NCBI GenBank assembly: GCA_964389705.1
Contig: CAYMEO010000054.1
Coordinates: 1-19,147, forward strand
Length of the DNA stretch: 19,147 bases
Direction: 5' to 3'
From: PSLL01 sp964389705
Lineage (GTDB): Bacteria > Desulfobacterota_D > UBA1144 > Nemesobacterales > CSP1-2
Part shown: piece by piece, positions 7,020 through 15,778 of the stretch
Numbering within the stretch: the stretch's first letter is position 1
Layout of the letters: each line of letters begins with the position of its first letter
Position numbers and translations under genes: made by a program
The notes under the pieces: generated by a model
What the model saw: only the letters and a program-made list of their open reading frames with translations
Databases searched by the model: none
Told to the model about the DNA's origin: nothing

Positions 7020-10000
7020 ATGCCTCAGAATGAAATCTATTTTGAAGATAATCCCCTATGGTATAAGGATGCCATAATCTACGAACTGCATGTGAAGGCC
7101 TTTTACGATAGCAACGGCGATGGAATCGGGGATTTTAAGGGGCTTACTCAAAAGCTCGACTATCTTGAGAGCCTTGGTATAACTGCTGTATGGCTTCTTC
7201 CATTCTATCCGTCTCCTCTAAAGGACGATGGATACGATATAGCGGATTACATGAATATCCATCCACATTATGGCACTCTGAGGGATTTCAAGGAGTTCTT
7301 GCGTGAATCACACAAGAGAGGCATAAGGGTTATTACAGAGCTTGTTCTCAATCATACATCAGATCAGCATGCCTGGTTTCAGAGGGCAAGGAGGGCAAAG
7401 CCGGGCTCCGTATGGAGGGATTTTTATGTCTGGAGCGATACACCAGAGAGATATAAAGACGCAAGGATAATATTCAAGGATTTTGAGACATCAAACTGGG
7501 CTTGGGACCCTGTTGCAAAGGCCTACTACTGGCACCGCTTTTACTCCCACCAGCCCGACCTCAACTACGACAACCCCCAGGTCCAAAAGGCAATGTTTAG
7601 AGTGGTTGATTATTGGCTCGATATGGGTGTTGATGGATTGCGTCTGGATGCGATTCCATACATATTTGAGAGGGAGGGAACGAACTGCGAGAATCTGCCT
7701 GAGACATATGAGTTTTTAGAAACCCTAAGGGCACATATTGATGCCAAACATAAGGATAAAATGCTCCTTGCTGAGGCAAACCAATGGCCAGAGGATACGG
7801 CTGCATACTTTGGAAATGGGGATAAGTGTCATATGGCATTCCATTTTCCCCTGATGCCGAGGATGTTTATGTCGGTTTGGATGGAGGATAGGTTTCCAAT
7901 CATTGACATATTTGAACAAACCCCGCAGATACCGGAGACATGCCAGTGGGCGCTTTTTTTGAGAAACCACGATGAACTCACACTTGAGATGGTAACCGAT
8001 GAAGAGAGGGACTACATGTACAGGGTTTATGCAAGAGACCCCGTTGCCAGGGTAAATCTTGGAATACGCAGGCGTCTTGCGCCGCTTCTTAAAAACCACA
8101 GACGAAAGATTGAGATTATGAATGTCCTTCTTCTTTCACTTCCAGGAACCCCAATTATATACTATGGGGATGAGATTGATATGGGAGATAACTACTACCT
8201 AGGAGATAGAAACGGCGTCAGAACCCCGATGCAGTGGAGTGCGGATAGAAATGCGGGATTCTCAAAGGCAAACCCTCAAAAACTCTACCTTCCTATCATA
8301 ATAGATCCGGAGTATCACTACGAGGCTGTAAATGTTGAGAATCAGGAGAGGAATCAGGCATCCCCTCTTTGGTGGATGAGACGGGTTTTGGCTATGAGGA
8401 GGCGTTTTAAGGCATTTGGGAGGGGGAGTATAGAGTTTCTATACTCGGATAATCCAAAGGTTCTGGCATTTATCCGTCAATATGGAGATGAGACTATTCT
8501 CACTGTAGTTAATCTCTCACGGTTCTCTCAGGTGGTTGAACTCGATCTTTCTAGGTTTTCGGGATGTATCCCGGAGGAGATATTTAGTAGAAACAAATTC
8601 CCTATTATAAAGGATTCCCCTTATGTTATTACACTTGGCTTTTATGGCTATTTCTGGTTCCTATTGCACAAAAAAGATGAACCTATAGCGATCACAAGAG
8701 GGGAAGGGATTGCGGAGTTGAGCGTAGATGAAGGTTGGGAGACGGCACTCAGAGGAAGGGCAAAAGAGATACTCGAGGATGAAATACTGCCATCATATAT
8801 ACAGGGGTGCAGATGGTTTGGAGGCAAGGCAAGGATTATTCAAAAGGTTGAGATTGTCGAGACTATACCTATAGAAAAGGAAGGCTCTTCCCTTACACAA
8901 ATGCTGTTTCTTGAGGTTAGATATACTGAGGGTCTGCCCGATATGTATTTTCTGCCTCTATCTTTTTCTTCTGGGGATGAGGCGCAGAGGATTATAAAAG
9001 AGAGTCCTCATGCGGTCATCGCGCGCCTTAGAATCGAGGGCACCCAGGGAATCGTATACGATGGCGTCTACAATGAAGAATTTCGGAAGAATATCCTTTT
9101 GATACTTGAGAGAAGGCACATCATTCGAGGTCTACGGGGGCATATTATCTCATATCCTGGGGAGTTTTTTAAGGACGATAAAAGGGAGCGACTCCCTTTA
9201 GAAAAATCCCAGGTTCTCAAGGCAGAACAGAGCAATACTTCATTTTTATATGGAAAGGAGCTTTTCTTCAAGCTCTATCGTCGCCTTGATGAAGGGATAA
9301 ATCCCGATGTGGAGATTGAAAGGTTTCTTACTGAAAAGACATCTTTTATCAGTATTCCCCCGTTTGCAGGAGCCATAGAGTATAAAAGGGATAATGTCTC
9401 AACTGGCGTTGAAGAGTTGGTCTATCAACCAATAGTTATTGGAATGCTCCAGGGGTTTGTTCCTAACCAAGGAGATGCATGGGGATATACACTTGATTCG
9501 GTGAGAGGATATTTTGATAGGGTGTTGTCAAAAGGGTATGAAATTGGGGAGATTCCAAAAGCTTCGTCTAGGTTCTTAGATACGGCTTCAAGGGAAATTC
9601 CTACGGTTCTTCAGGAACTAATTGGAGGCGTCTATCTTGAGATGGCAACCCTTCTTGGGAAAAGGACAGGCGAACTCCATTTGGCTCTATCCTCCGATTC
9701 GGAAGACCCGAATTTTGCCCCGGAGCCTTTTTCACTACTTTATCAGAGGTCTCTTTTTCAGTCTATGGAGAGTCTTACCAAAAGGGTCTTTGAGCTCCTC
9801 AAGAAGAATTTAAAGAATCTAAAGGATAGCCAAAGGGATGAGGCCACTAGAATATTGAACCTCAAAAAAGAGATAATAGATCGGTTTAGAGCCCTTTTGA
9901 ATAAAAAGATATCGGCAATGAAGATAAGAATACATGGGGACTACCACCTAGGTCAGGTCCTCTACACGGGAAACGATTTTATCATAATTGATTTTGAGGG

Positions 10001-10376
10001 TGAGCCTGCAAGGGCCTTAAGTGAAAGGAGGCTCAAGCGATCTCCACTAAGGGATGTAGCCGGTATGATAAGGTCATTCCACTATGCGGCATATAACTCG
10101 CTTCTCAAACAAGAGATTCATAAGCCAGAGGACTTACAGAGATTGGAGCCGTGGGCAGACCTCTGGTACAAATACATTGGAGGGGATTTCCTACACTCAT
10201 ATCTCCATACAGTAAAGGACGCCCCGTTTATTCCAAGAGATATGAAAGAACTGGATATAATGCTGAATTCATATCTCTTAGAGAAGGCTATTTATGAACT
10301 TGGATATGAGCTTAACAACCGTCCCGATTGGGTGATCATTCCCATAAAGGGAATCAAGCAATTAATTGAGGTTTAA
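7020..10376 (+). CDS. treS: Trehalose synthase-maltokinase fusion (TreS-Mak/Pep2)
   Basis: This 1118-residue two-domain enzyme supplies GlgE. The N-terminal GH13 trehalose synthase (about 1-560) isomerises trehalose to maltose. Its catalytic residues are Asp210 (GLRLDAIPY), Glu252 (LLAEANQWP) and Asp318 (RNHDELTLE), and it starts with the typical PLWYKDAIIYELHVKAF. The C-terminal maltokinase (about 580-1118) phosphorylates maltose with ATP to maltose-1-phosphate. It begins near CRWFGGKAR, has a probable ATP-contact Lys751 (LFFKLYRR), the kinase motif HGDYHLGQ (972-979, Asp974) and IIIDFEGEPA (Asp991). Both domains look intact. In Actinobacteria these are usually two proteins; fusions are known elsewhere. 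The stop codon is 2 nt from the glgB ATG, so the two are likely coupled in translation. A possible hairpin covers the ribosome site. Confidence 0.96.
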   Translation: MPQNEIYFEDNPLWYKDAIIYELHVKAFYDSNGDGIGDFKGLTQKLDYLESLGITAVWLLPFYPSPLKDDGYDIADYMNIHPHYGTLRDFKEFLRESHKRGIRVITELVLNHTSDQHAWFQRARRAKPGSVWRDFYVWSDTPERYKDARIIFKDFETSNWAWDPVAKAYYWHRFYSHQPDLNYDNPQVQKAMFRVVDYWLDMGVDGLRLDAIPYIFEREGTNCENLPETYEFLETLRAHIDAKHKDKMLLAEANQWPEDTAAYFGNGDKCHMAFHFPLMPRMFMSVWMEDRFPIIDIFEQTPQIPETCQWALFLRNHDELTLEMVTDEERDYMYRVYARDPVARVNLGIRRRLAPLLKNHRRKIEIMNVLLLSLPGTPIIYYGDEIDMGDNYYLGDRNGVRTPMQWSADRNAGFSKANPQKLYLPIIIDPEYHYEAVNVENQERNQASPLWWMRRVLAMRRRFKAFGRGSIEFLYSDNPKVLAFIRQYGDETILTVVNLSRFSQVVELDLSRFSGCIPEEIFSRNKFPIIKDSPYVITLGFYGYFWFLLHKKDEPIAITRGEGIAELSVDEGWETALRGRAKEILEDEILPSYIQGCRWFGGKARIIQKVEIVETIPIEKEGSSLTQMLFLEVRYTEGLPDMYFLPLSFSSGDEAQRIIKESPHAVIARLRIEGTQGIVYDGVYNEEFRKNILLILERRHIIRGLRGHIISYPGEFFKDDKRERLPLEKSQVLKAEQSNTSFLYGKELFFKLYRRLDEGINPDVEIERFLTEKTSFISIPPFAGAIEYKRDNVSTGVEELVYQPIVIGMLQGFVPNQGDAWGYTLDSVRGYFDRVLSKGYEIGEIPKASSRFLDTASREIPTVLQELIGGVYLEMATLLGKRTGELHLALSSDSEDPNFAPEPFSLLYQRSLFQSMESLTKRVFELLKKNLKNLKDSQRDEATRILNLKKEIIDRFRALLNKKISAMKIRIHGDYHLGQVLYTGNDFIIIDFEGEPARALSERRLKRSPLRDVAGMIRSFHYAAYNSLLKQEIHKPEDLQRLEPWADLWYKYIGGDFLHSYLHTVKDAPFIPRDMKELDIMLNSYLLEKAIYELGYELNNRPDWVIIPIKGIKQLIEV

Positions 10377-10378
10377 TT

Positions 10379-12304
10379 ATGATAGAAAACGCAGTGCATA
10401 ACGTGAGTATCATTACAGACCATGACATATATCTTTTTAAAGAAGGAAGCCATTTCAGGCTATATGACAAACTCGGCTCACGCCCTATGGTTGTTGATGG
10501 AATAAAGGGAGCGTATTTCTCCGTGTGGGCTCCAAATGCACAGAGGGTTTCAGTAATAGGGGAATTCAATAAGTGGAATCCGGAGTCTCATATTCTCAAT
10601 ATTAGATGGGACGGTTCGGGGATATGGGAAGGGTTTATCCCTGGTATTCAAAAGGGCAGTATTTATAAATATCACATAGTCTCTAAGTATAACAACTACA
10701 GGGTTGATAAGGGCGACCCATTTGCATTTTATTGGGAAATGCCTCCTAAGACGGCTTCTATTGTATGGGACATCGGGTATGAGTGGGGAGATGGTGAATG
10801 GATGAAAGAGAGATACAAAGTCAATGCCCTTGGCTCTCCTCTTGCCATATATGAGGTTCATCTGGGCTCATGGAGGCGGATCCCTGAGGAAGGGAACAGG
10901 TTTCTTACATACAGGGAAATGGCTCGTCCAATTGCGGATTACATAAAGGAGATGGGGTTTACTCACGTTGAATTTTTACCAATTATGGAACACCCGTTCT
11001 ACGGTTCATGGGGGTATGAGACCACAGGGTACTTTGCCCCAACAAGCAGATATGGAACGCCTCAGGATTTCATGTATCTGATTGATTACCTCCATCAAAA
11101 TGGAATAGGCGTTATCCTCGATTGGGTACCTTCTCATTTTCCAAGCGATGAGCATGGGCTTGTCTATTTTGACGGTACCCATTTATATGAGCATGCAGAC
11201 CCGAAAAAGGGTTTCCATCCTGAGTGGAACACATATATTTTTAATCACGGAAGAAATGAGGTAAGGGCTTTTCTCATTAGCAGTGCGCTCTTTTGGCTCC
11301 ATAAATACCATATTGATGGGCTGAGGATTGATGCCGTAGCATCAATGCTCTACCTAGACTATGCGAGGAAACCAGGTGAGTGGATACCGAATCAGTATGG
11401 AGGGAGGGAGAATTTAGAGGCGATTAGCTTCATAAAGAGGTTCAACGAAATGGTCTATGGAGAGTTTCCCGATACACAGACCATAGCTGAAGAATCAACC
11501 GCATGGCCTATGGTCTCAAAACCTGTATATGTTGGAGGGCTTGGGTTCGGGATGAAATGGAATATGGGATGGATGCATGATACATTAGATTATTTTTCAA
11601 ACGATCCTATTTATAGAAAATACCATCACAATCAGCTTACCTTCAGTATATGGTATGCGTTCTCCGAGAACTTCGTTCTTCCTCTCTCTCACGATGAAGT
11701 AGTCTATGGAAAAGGTTCACTGATTAGGAAGATGCCGGGAGACGATTGGCAGAGATTTGCAAATCTCAGGCTTTTATTCGGTTATATGTATGGGCATCCG
11801 GGAAAGAAGCTATTATTCATGGGAGGAGAATTTGGGCAGTGGAATGAGTGGTATCATGAGCAGAGCCTCGATTGGCATCTGATTGGATATCCGCTCCATG
11901 AAGGGATTCAGAGATGGGTTAAGGCTCTAAATAATCTTTATAAGAATGAGCCTGCAATGTATGAACTCGATTTTGATCTCAGCGGGTTTGAATGGATAGA
12001 CTTTCATGATTGGGAGCAGAGCATTATAAGCTTTATAAGAAAGGGTAAAAGCACAAACGATATAATCCTAGTTGTTTTCAACTTTACACCCATTCCCAGG
12101 TATAACTACAGAATAGGGGTTCCGCGAGGCGGTTTCTGGATGGAGGTTCTAAATAGCGACTCAAAAGAATACGGGGGGAGCGGTCTTGAAAATGGGGAGG
12201 GTGTTGAGTCAAGCCCAGTGCCCGCATGTGGGAGATACAATTCGATTTCTTTAACCCTACCTCCGCTTGGGGTTTTGTTTTTCAAAAGCGAAGGGAAAGG
12301 ATGA
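10379..12304 (+). CDS. glgB: 1,4-alpha-glucan branching enzyme (GlgB)
   Basis: This 641-residue GH13 enzyme cuts alpha-1,4-glucan chains and rejoins them as alpha-1,6 branches, finishing the polymer made by GlgE. A CBM48-type N-terminal domain (about 38-120, FSVWAPNAQRVSVIGEFNKW) precedes the barrel. Nucleophile Asp318 is in GLRIDAVASMLYLDYAR, the acid/base Glu is in AEESTAWP (371 or 372), and Asp439 is in LSHDEVVYGKGSL. It lacks the extra N1 domain of long GlgB forms, so it is the short type. The gene begins 2 nt after the TreS-Mak stop, with GAGG about 10 nt upstream. Its last codons overlap the ATG of the next gene. Near the C-terminus there is a short insert rich in Gly, Ser and Glu (about 605-625) before the closing strand. 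Confidence 0.96.
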   Translation: MIENAVHNVSIITDHDIYLFKEGSHFRLYDKLGSRPMVVDGIKGAYFSVWAPNAQRVSVIGEFNKWNPESHILNIRWDGSGIWEGFIPGIQKGSIYKYHIVSKYNNYRVDKGDPFAFYWEMPPKTASIVWDIGYEWGDGEWMKERYKVNALGSPLAIYEVHLGSWRRIPEEGNRFLTYREMARPIADYIKEMGFTHVEFLPIMEHPFYGSWGYETTGYFAPTSRYGTPQDFMYLIDYLHQNGIGVILDWVPSHFPSDEHGLVYFDGTHLYEHADPKKGFHPEWNTYIFNHGRNEVRAFLISSALFWLHKYHIDGLRIDAVASMLYLDYARKPGEWIPNQYGGRENLEAISFIKRFNEMVYGEFPDTQTIAEESTAWPMVSKPVYVGGLGFGMKWNMGWMHDTLDYFSNDPIYRKYHHNQLTFSIWYAFSENFVLPLSHDEVVYGKGSLIRKMPGDDWQRFANLRLLFGYMYGHPGKKLLFMGGEFGQWNEWYHEQSLDWHLIGYPLHEGIQRWVKALNNLYKNEPAMYELDFDLSGFEWIDFHDWEQSIISFIRKGKSTNDIILVVFNFTPIPRYNYRIGVPRGGFWMEVLNSDSKEYGGSGLENGEGVESSPVPACGRYNSISLTLPPLGVLFFKSEGKG

Positions 12305-13131
12305 GACTAAGTAATACTTTTATAGTTAGAAATATGACGGATGATAAGATCCCTATTAAATTCGACCGCTGTTCTCTTTGTCGAGGCGAGTATATAAAGA
12401 TAAGACCATCTCTTTTGTCTTTGAATTATATTAGGGATATGAGTATTGAGGACTTTAAAGAATTAGTCGTGCATGTGCTAAAAGAAAACGGATACGATGT
12501 GTTTGAATCCGATAGAAAGAATGGAGAAGATGAAGACTTCATACTCGAATCGCATAAAGCAGAAAAGCACAGATGGCACGTTGAGTCTTGGAACCTATTT
12601 AAATGTATAAACTCAGAGGAATTCCTAGATTTAGAGGATGTAAAAAGATTCTATGAGCTTCTCATATCCGATAACGCCGAGCGTGGATACGTTGTTACAA
12701 CAAGCGGCTTTACGGAAGAGGCAATAAAATTTGTCAAAGATAAGCCAATTGAAATTATTGATGGGAGAGGGTTTCTGAACCTCGTGAGAAAAGCATCTAC
12801 ATCTCAGGCATATTGCACGCAGTGTCTGAGAATCCCTGCTGGTGTCAGGACATCATTGAAAAAACTAAGGGCGCGCATTGAAGCGCTTAACCGCATTGAG
12901 AAAGAGAGTTCGGGCAAATGGACTGCTCCACTCCATCTCGATTTGATGTTTGGAGATATGGTGAGAAAAATAAAGGTCACCTTTAGAAATGTTTCTAGAT
13001 TGCGGGGAGGGCATTTAGAGGCAAAGTTGCATGAAAACATTAAGAACTTAACCTCTACTGTTTCCAAAATAGAGAGGGATTTTAAATCGTTTGAGAAGAT
13101 AATCCGGGAGTTTTCTAAAGGAGAAAAGTAG
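12301..13131 (+). CDS. Mrr-like restriction-endonuclease-fold protein with two CxxC pairs, probably degenerate active site
   Basis: This 276-residue protein starts at ATG 12301, inside the glgB stop (ATGA overlap), behind an AAGGGAAAGG ribosome site. A longer reading from 12226 would lie inside glgB and lacks such a site. Residues 48-165 look like an Mrr_cat domain: MSIEDFKELVVHVLKENGYDV, then RGYVVTTSGFTEEAIKF and IEIIDGRGFLNLV. Normal members have D-x(n)-E/Q-x-K at the active site. Here Asp79 is followed by E95-S-W97, so the Lys appears missing and cleavage is doubtful. CSLC (24-27) and CTQC (172-175) flank the domain and could bind one zinc. The C-terminus is helical and charged, possibly coiled coil. 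The link to glucan synthesis is only by position. The domain call comes from motif memory. Confidence 0.62.
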   Translation: MRLSNTFIVRNMTDDKIPIKFDRCSLCRGEYIKIRPSLLSLNYIRDMSIEDFKELVVHVLKENGYDVFESDRKNGEDEDFILESHKAEKHRWHVESWNLFKCINSEEFLDLEDVKRFYELLISDNAERGYVVTTSGFTEEAIKFVKDKPIEIIDGRGFLNLVRKASTSQAYCTQCLRIPAGVRTSLKKLRARIEALNRIEKESSGKWTAPLHLDLMFGDMVRKIKVTFRNVSRLRGGHLEAKLHENIKNLTSTVSKIERDFKSFEKIIREFSKGEK

Positions 13132-13159
13132 GAGCGTATTACATTACAATACGCTCCTA
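13129..13159. terminator. Strong hairpin between convergent genes (likely two-way terminator)
   Basis: TAGGAGCGTATT and AATACGCTCCTA form a perfect 12-bp stem over a 7-nt loop (ACATTAC). The left arm begins at the stop codon of the Mrr-like gene. On the plus strand no T-run follows; on the minus strand it is followed by CTTTTC, so termination looks better for the dienelactone hydrolase transcript. It could also protect the 3' end of the glycogen transcript. Confidence 0.6.
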
Positions 13160-13184
13160 TAGTCAAAATTAATGAAGGTTCTTC

Positions 13185-13982
13185 TTAGCCTTTTTTCGCA
13201 AATACCCTATTCAAGAACTCTTGCAATTTAGCCCATGACTCTTTATCAGCCTGTGCATTATATCCTAGTGGGGTATTAAATTCCTTTGCGTACTTATCCG
13301 CCTCTGGAACGGTAAAACTATGCTTTGCGTTTGGGTATGTTATGACCTCAAAATCGGCCTTCTCATTTTTCATTAACTCCTTAAATTTCTCCACCTGATC
13401 CGGTTTTACAAATTGGTCGTCTTCCCCATGAAGAACCAAAATGGCTGCCTTAATCTTCCCGGATTCGGCGGGTGCGCTTGTGGGAAGAATACCATGGAAG
13501 CTTGCTACTCCATTGATGTCTACACCACGTAGAGCCATGTTTAATACAATACCACCGCCAAAGCAATAACCTATAGCGGCTATACGCTTTGGATCAACGG
13601 TCTTTTGATTACGTAATAATTCTAAAGCCGCATCAAACCTTGCCTGTGCATCGTCCAGATTGCTCATAACCATGCCGGAGAACTTTCCTGCCTCTTCCGG
13701 ATTCTTTGCCTGCTTTGCATCGCCATACATGTCTAGTGCGAAAGCAGTGTATCCCAACTTGGCAAGCATACGCGCACGCTTGCGTGCATAATCGTTAAGC
13801 CCCCACCATTCATGCACGACCAATACCCCCGGCCGTTTGCCTTTTATGCTGTCATCGTAGGCGAGGTATCCTTTAAGCGTCACTCCGTTGGCACTGTATT
13901 TAACCTCTTTGGCCTGTATCTTGGCATGAGCCGGAATATAGCCAATGAAAAGCAGTAATATACTGATTGCTATAAGCCTCAT
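13185..13982 (-). CDS. Dienelactone hydrolase family protein, exported
   Basis: This 265-residue alpha/beta-hydrolase has a signal peptide (about 1-20, hydrophobic core ISILLLFIGYI, cleavage after AHA), so it should act in the periplasm. The catalytic triad is Cys140 (GYCFGGG), an Asp in HGEDD (188 or 189) and His221 (AKHSF). VVHEWWGLNDYAR (about 55-67) carries the Glu that supports Cys in dienelactone hydrolases. The true substrate is unknown; most exported relatives have no assigned one, and dienelactone breakdown is unlikely without the rest of the pathway. AGAGGGAT lies just before the ATG. It is 111 bp downstream of the PhoD-like gene on the same strand and probably has its own promoter. 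Confidence 0.88.
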   Translation of the reverse strand: MRLIAISILLLFIGYIPAHAKIQAKEVKYSANGVTLKGYLAYDDSIKGKRPGVLVVHEWWGLNDYARKRARMLAKLGYTAFALDMYGDAKQAKNPEEAGKFSGMVMSNLDDAQARFDAALELLRNQKTVDPKRIAAIGYCFGGGIVLNMALRGVDINGVASFHGILPTSAPAESGKIKAAILVLHGEDDQFVKPDQVEKFKELMKNEKADFEVITYPNAKHSFTVPEADKYAKEFNTPLGYNAQADKESWAKLQEFLNRVFAKKG

Positions 13983-14058
13983 TTTATCCCTCTTAGAGGT
14001 TGTTTATTTGGGAGATTTGTAAAGCCCTCTCTGTGTCTGGATTAAAACTAGATTTTGG

Positions 14059-14086
14059 ATCATACATCAATAAGATTAAAAATCAA
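14059..14086 (-). promoter_or_regulatory. Possible promoter of the dienelactone hydrolase gene
   Basis: On the minus strand: -35 TTGATT (14086-14081), 16-nt spacer, -10 TATGAT (14064-14059). It lies in the 111-bp gap after the PhoD-like gene and gives a leader of about 70 nt. Confidence 0.4.
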
Positions 14087-14093
14087 ATTCCAT

Positions 14094-15734
14094 TTATTTT
14101 AAGCGGTGCTCAAATACCTTCTCCATATGCGGATTCTTGCAATCACCTGGGATTGTCTTCTCAATCCTCAAAAGGGCCTTGTGTCCTTCTATCTCTAGTG
14201 TCATCAGCTGATTATCGAACCAAGGCTCATCATGGACGAGGCGCCAATCTACATCTGGGTCTTTGACCCCGGCTGTGTGGGCAAGTGCTCTTGCAATAGC
14301 CCTCCCTGTTTTAGACCAGCAGGCAAGTATACCTCGGCGCTGGTTGTCACTAAGGGAGTTACGAAGCGGGGAGCAGACCGCCTGATAAATTACACTTTTG
14401 ACATCTAAATTAGGTGGGAAAAATACCTTAGCTAAATAGGCATGATGGACGTCTCCAGAAAGTATAGTAATTGTGTCTGGTAGGTGTCCATGTTCACCAC
14501 TGCCAATAACGCAGAGTAGATGGATGAACCAGTTGAATGACCTCCCGAATGCACTCCAATGATCAAAATCGAGCTTCTGACGGATCTTTTCACAGGGCTT
14601 TGATGCCCATTTACCCCAGGCTCCGCTACAGACGGCCTCACTCCAAGCCTCAAGATAGTGTAGACCGGGTCCCAGCAAAAGTGGTAGCGATGTTCCAATC
14701 AATAGGTGATCGAAGTCCCCGGTTGATTGTCGCTCAATCCAGTTTCGTTCTCTGTCGCCTATCATGTCGCGGTATCCGCCTTTTAATATCCGTCCCGCGC
14801 GTGAGTCCATCACAATCAGCCGAGTCTTACCAAAGTCTCTATAGAAACTCCACCGATTGTTTTCAGGCTCGCGGTCTGACTCAAATGCAAACCTACGTAG
14901 AAGCGGCCCTCCGTCTTCTGATTGGCGAACCTGTTGAAGCAATCTATTCTCCTCAAGCTCTCTTGGGGAGAGATTACCGAGGTGCTGGTAGAGCCAGTAT
15001 GACATAAATCCGCCAATGATCCGCTCATTCCACCAAGGCTTAGCCCGCATCTTCTCGACCCACGCCTCTGATATATTCCAATCGTCATGCATGTCATGGT
15101 CATCAAAGATCATTGTGCTTGGAACAGTAGATAAGAGCCATCTTATAGTAGGATCACCCCAAGAGTCTCGATAGAGGTGGGTGTATTCCTCAAAATCTGC
15201 TACCTCCTCACCGGGAGGCTCTTTAGGGTTGCGACGTGAGCGGATAAAATCACGTGTGCCGGGCGACACCTCATCGGCGTATACCTGGTCACCCAAGAGT
15301 AGGAGTGCATCTGGCCAGTTCCCTTTTGGCTCATGGCACATCCGAAAGGCCAGTGCATAAAGGGCATCAATCCCGAGGCCGGGCTTATCATCTTTAAGTG
15401 TGTACGGAGGCTCATGAGGAAGTGATACACGACATGAACCAAACATGATTCTAAGTGGTCTGTTTAGGGCGATGGTGTGGATTACACTCGGTGGGAATCT
15501 GGAATCCGTCTCCGGCCAGGCCCGAGTGCCATTGAGCAATACTTTATACTCATGTGAGCCTCCGGGCGTTAGGCCTGTGATATAGACCATAGCATAATAG
15601 TGTCCTTCCACATTGAATGTATGTGAGCGTTGGCCAAGCACCTCAACATCACATGGGGCATCGGTCTCAACCCAGAGGGTTGCATCGGTCGTGCCAACAT
15701 GACGAAGTATCGGGCCAAGAACGAGATTGGGCAT
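14094..15734 (-). CDS. PhoD-like metallophosphatase
   Basis: This 546-residue protein has a fibronectin-like N-terminal part (LVLGPILRHVGTTDATLWVE, about 4-23) and a PhoD-type metallophosphatase domain. Metal-site motifs are FGSCR (98-102), LLGDQVYADE (about 146-155), FDDHDMHDDWN (210-220) and SGDVHHAY in the last third. Family members are phosphodiesterases or alkaline phosphatases using Ca/Fe-type centres. No Tat twin-arginine signal is visible, so this one is probably cytoplasmic, unlike classic PhoD. The frame extends to a TTG at 15773, but that codon touches its GGGGGA. The ATG at 15734 has GGAG five nt upstream and matches the family start. It follows the aldo/keto reductase gene by 44 nt and is probably in one transcript with it. 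Confidence 0.85.
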   Translation of the reverse strand: MPNLVLGPILRHVGTTDATLWVETDAPCDVEVLGQRSHTFNVEGHYYAMVYITGLTPGGSHEYKVLLNGTRAWPETDSRFPPSVIHTIALNRPLRIMFGSCRVSLPHEPPYTLKDDKPGLGIDALYALAFRMCHEPKGNWPDALLLLGDQVYADEVSPGTRDFIRSRRNPKEPPGEEVADFEEYTHLYRDSWGDPTIRWLLSTVPSTMIFDDHDMHDDWNISEAWVEKMRAKPWWNERIIGGFMSYWLYQHLGNLSPRELEENRLLQQVRQSEDGGPLLRRFAFESDREPENNRWSFYRDFGKTRLIVMDSRAGRILKGGYRDMIGDRERNWIERQSTGDFDHLLIGTSLPLLLGPGLHYLEAWSEAVCSGAWGKWASKPCEKIRQKLDFDHWSAFGRSFNWFIHLLCVIGSGEHGHLPDTITILSGDVHHAYLAKVFFPPNLDVKSVIYQAVCSPLRNSLSDNQRRGILACWSKTGRAIARALAHTAGVKDPDVDWRLVHDEPWFDNQLMTLEIEGHKALLRIEKTIPGDCKNPHMEKVFEHRLK

Positions 15735-15778
15735 CAGGGCTCCAATGGCGATCGCGGATATAAATATAACCAATCCCC

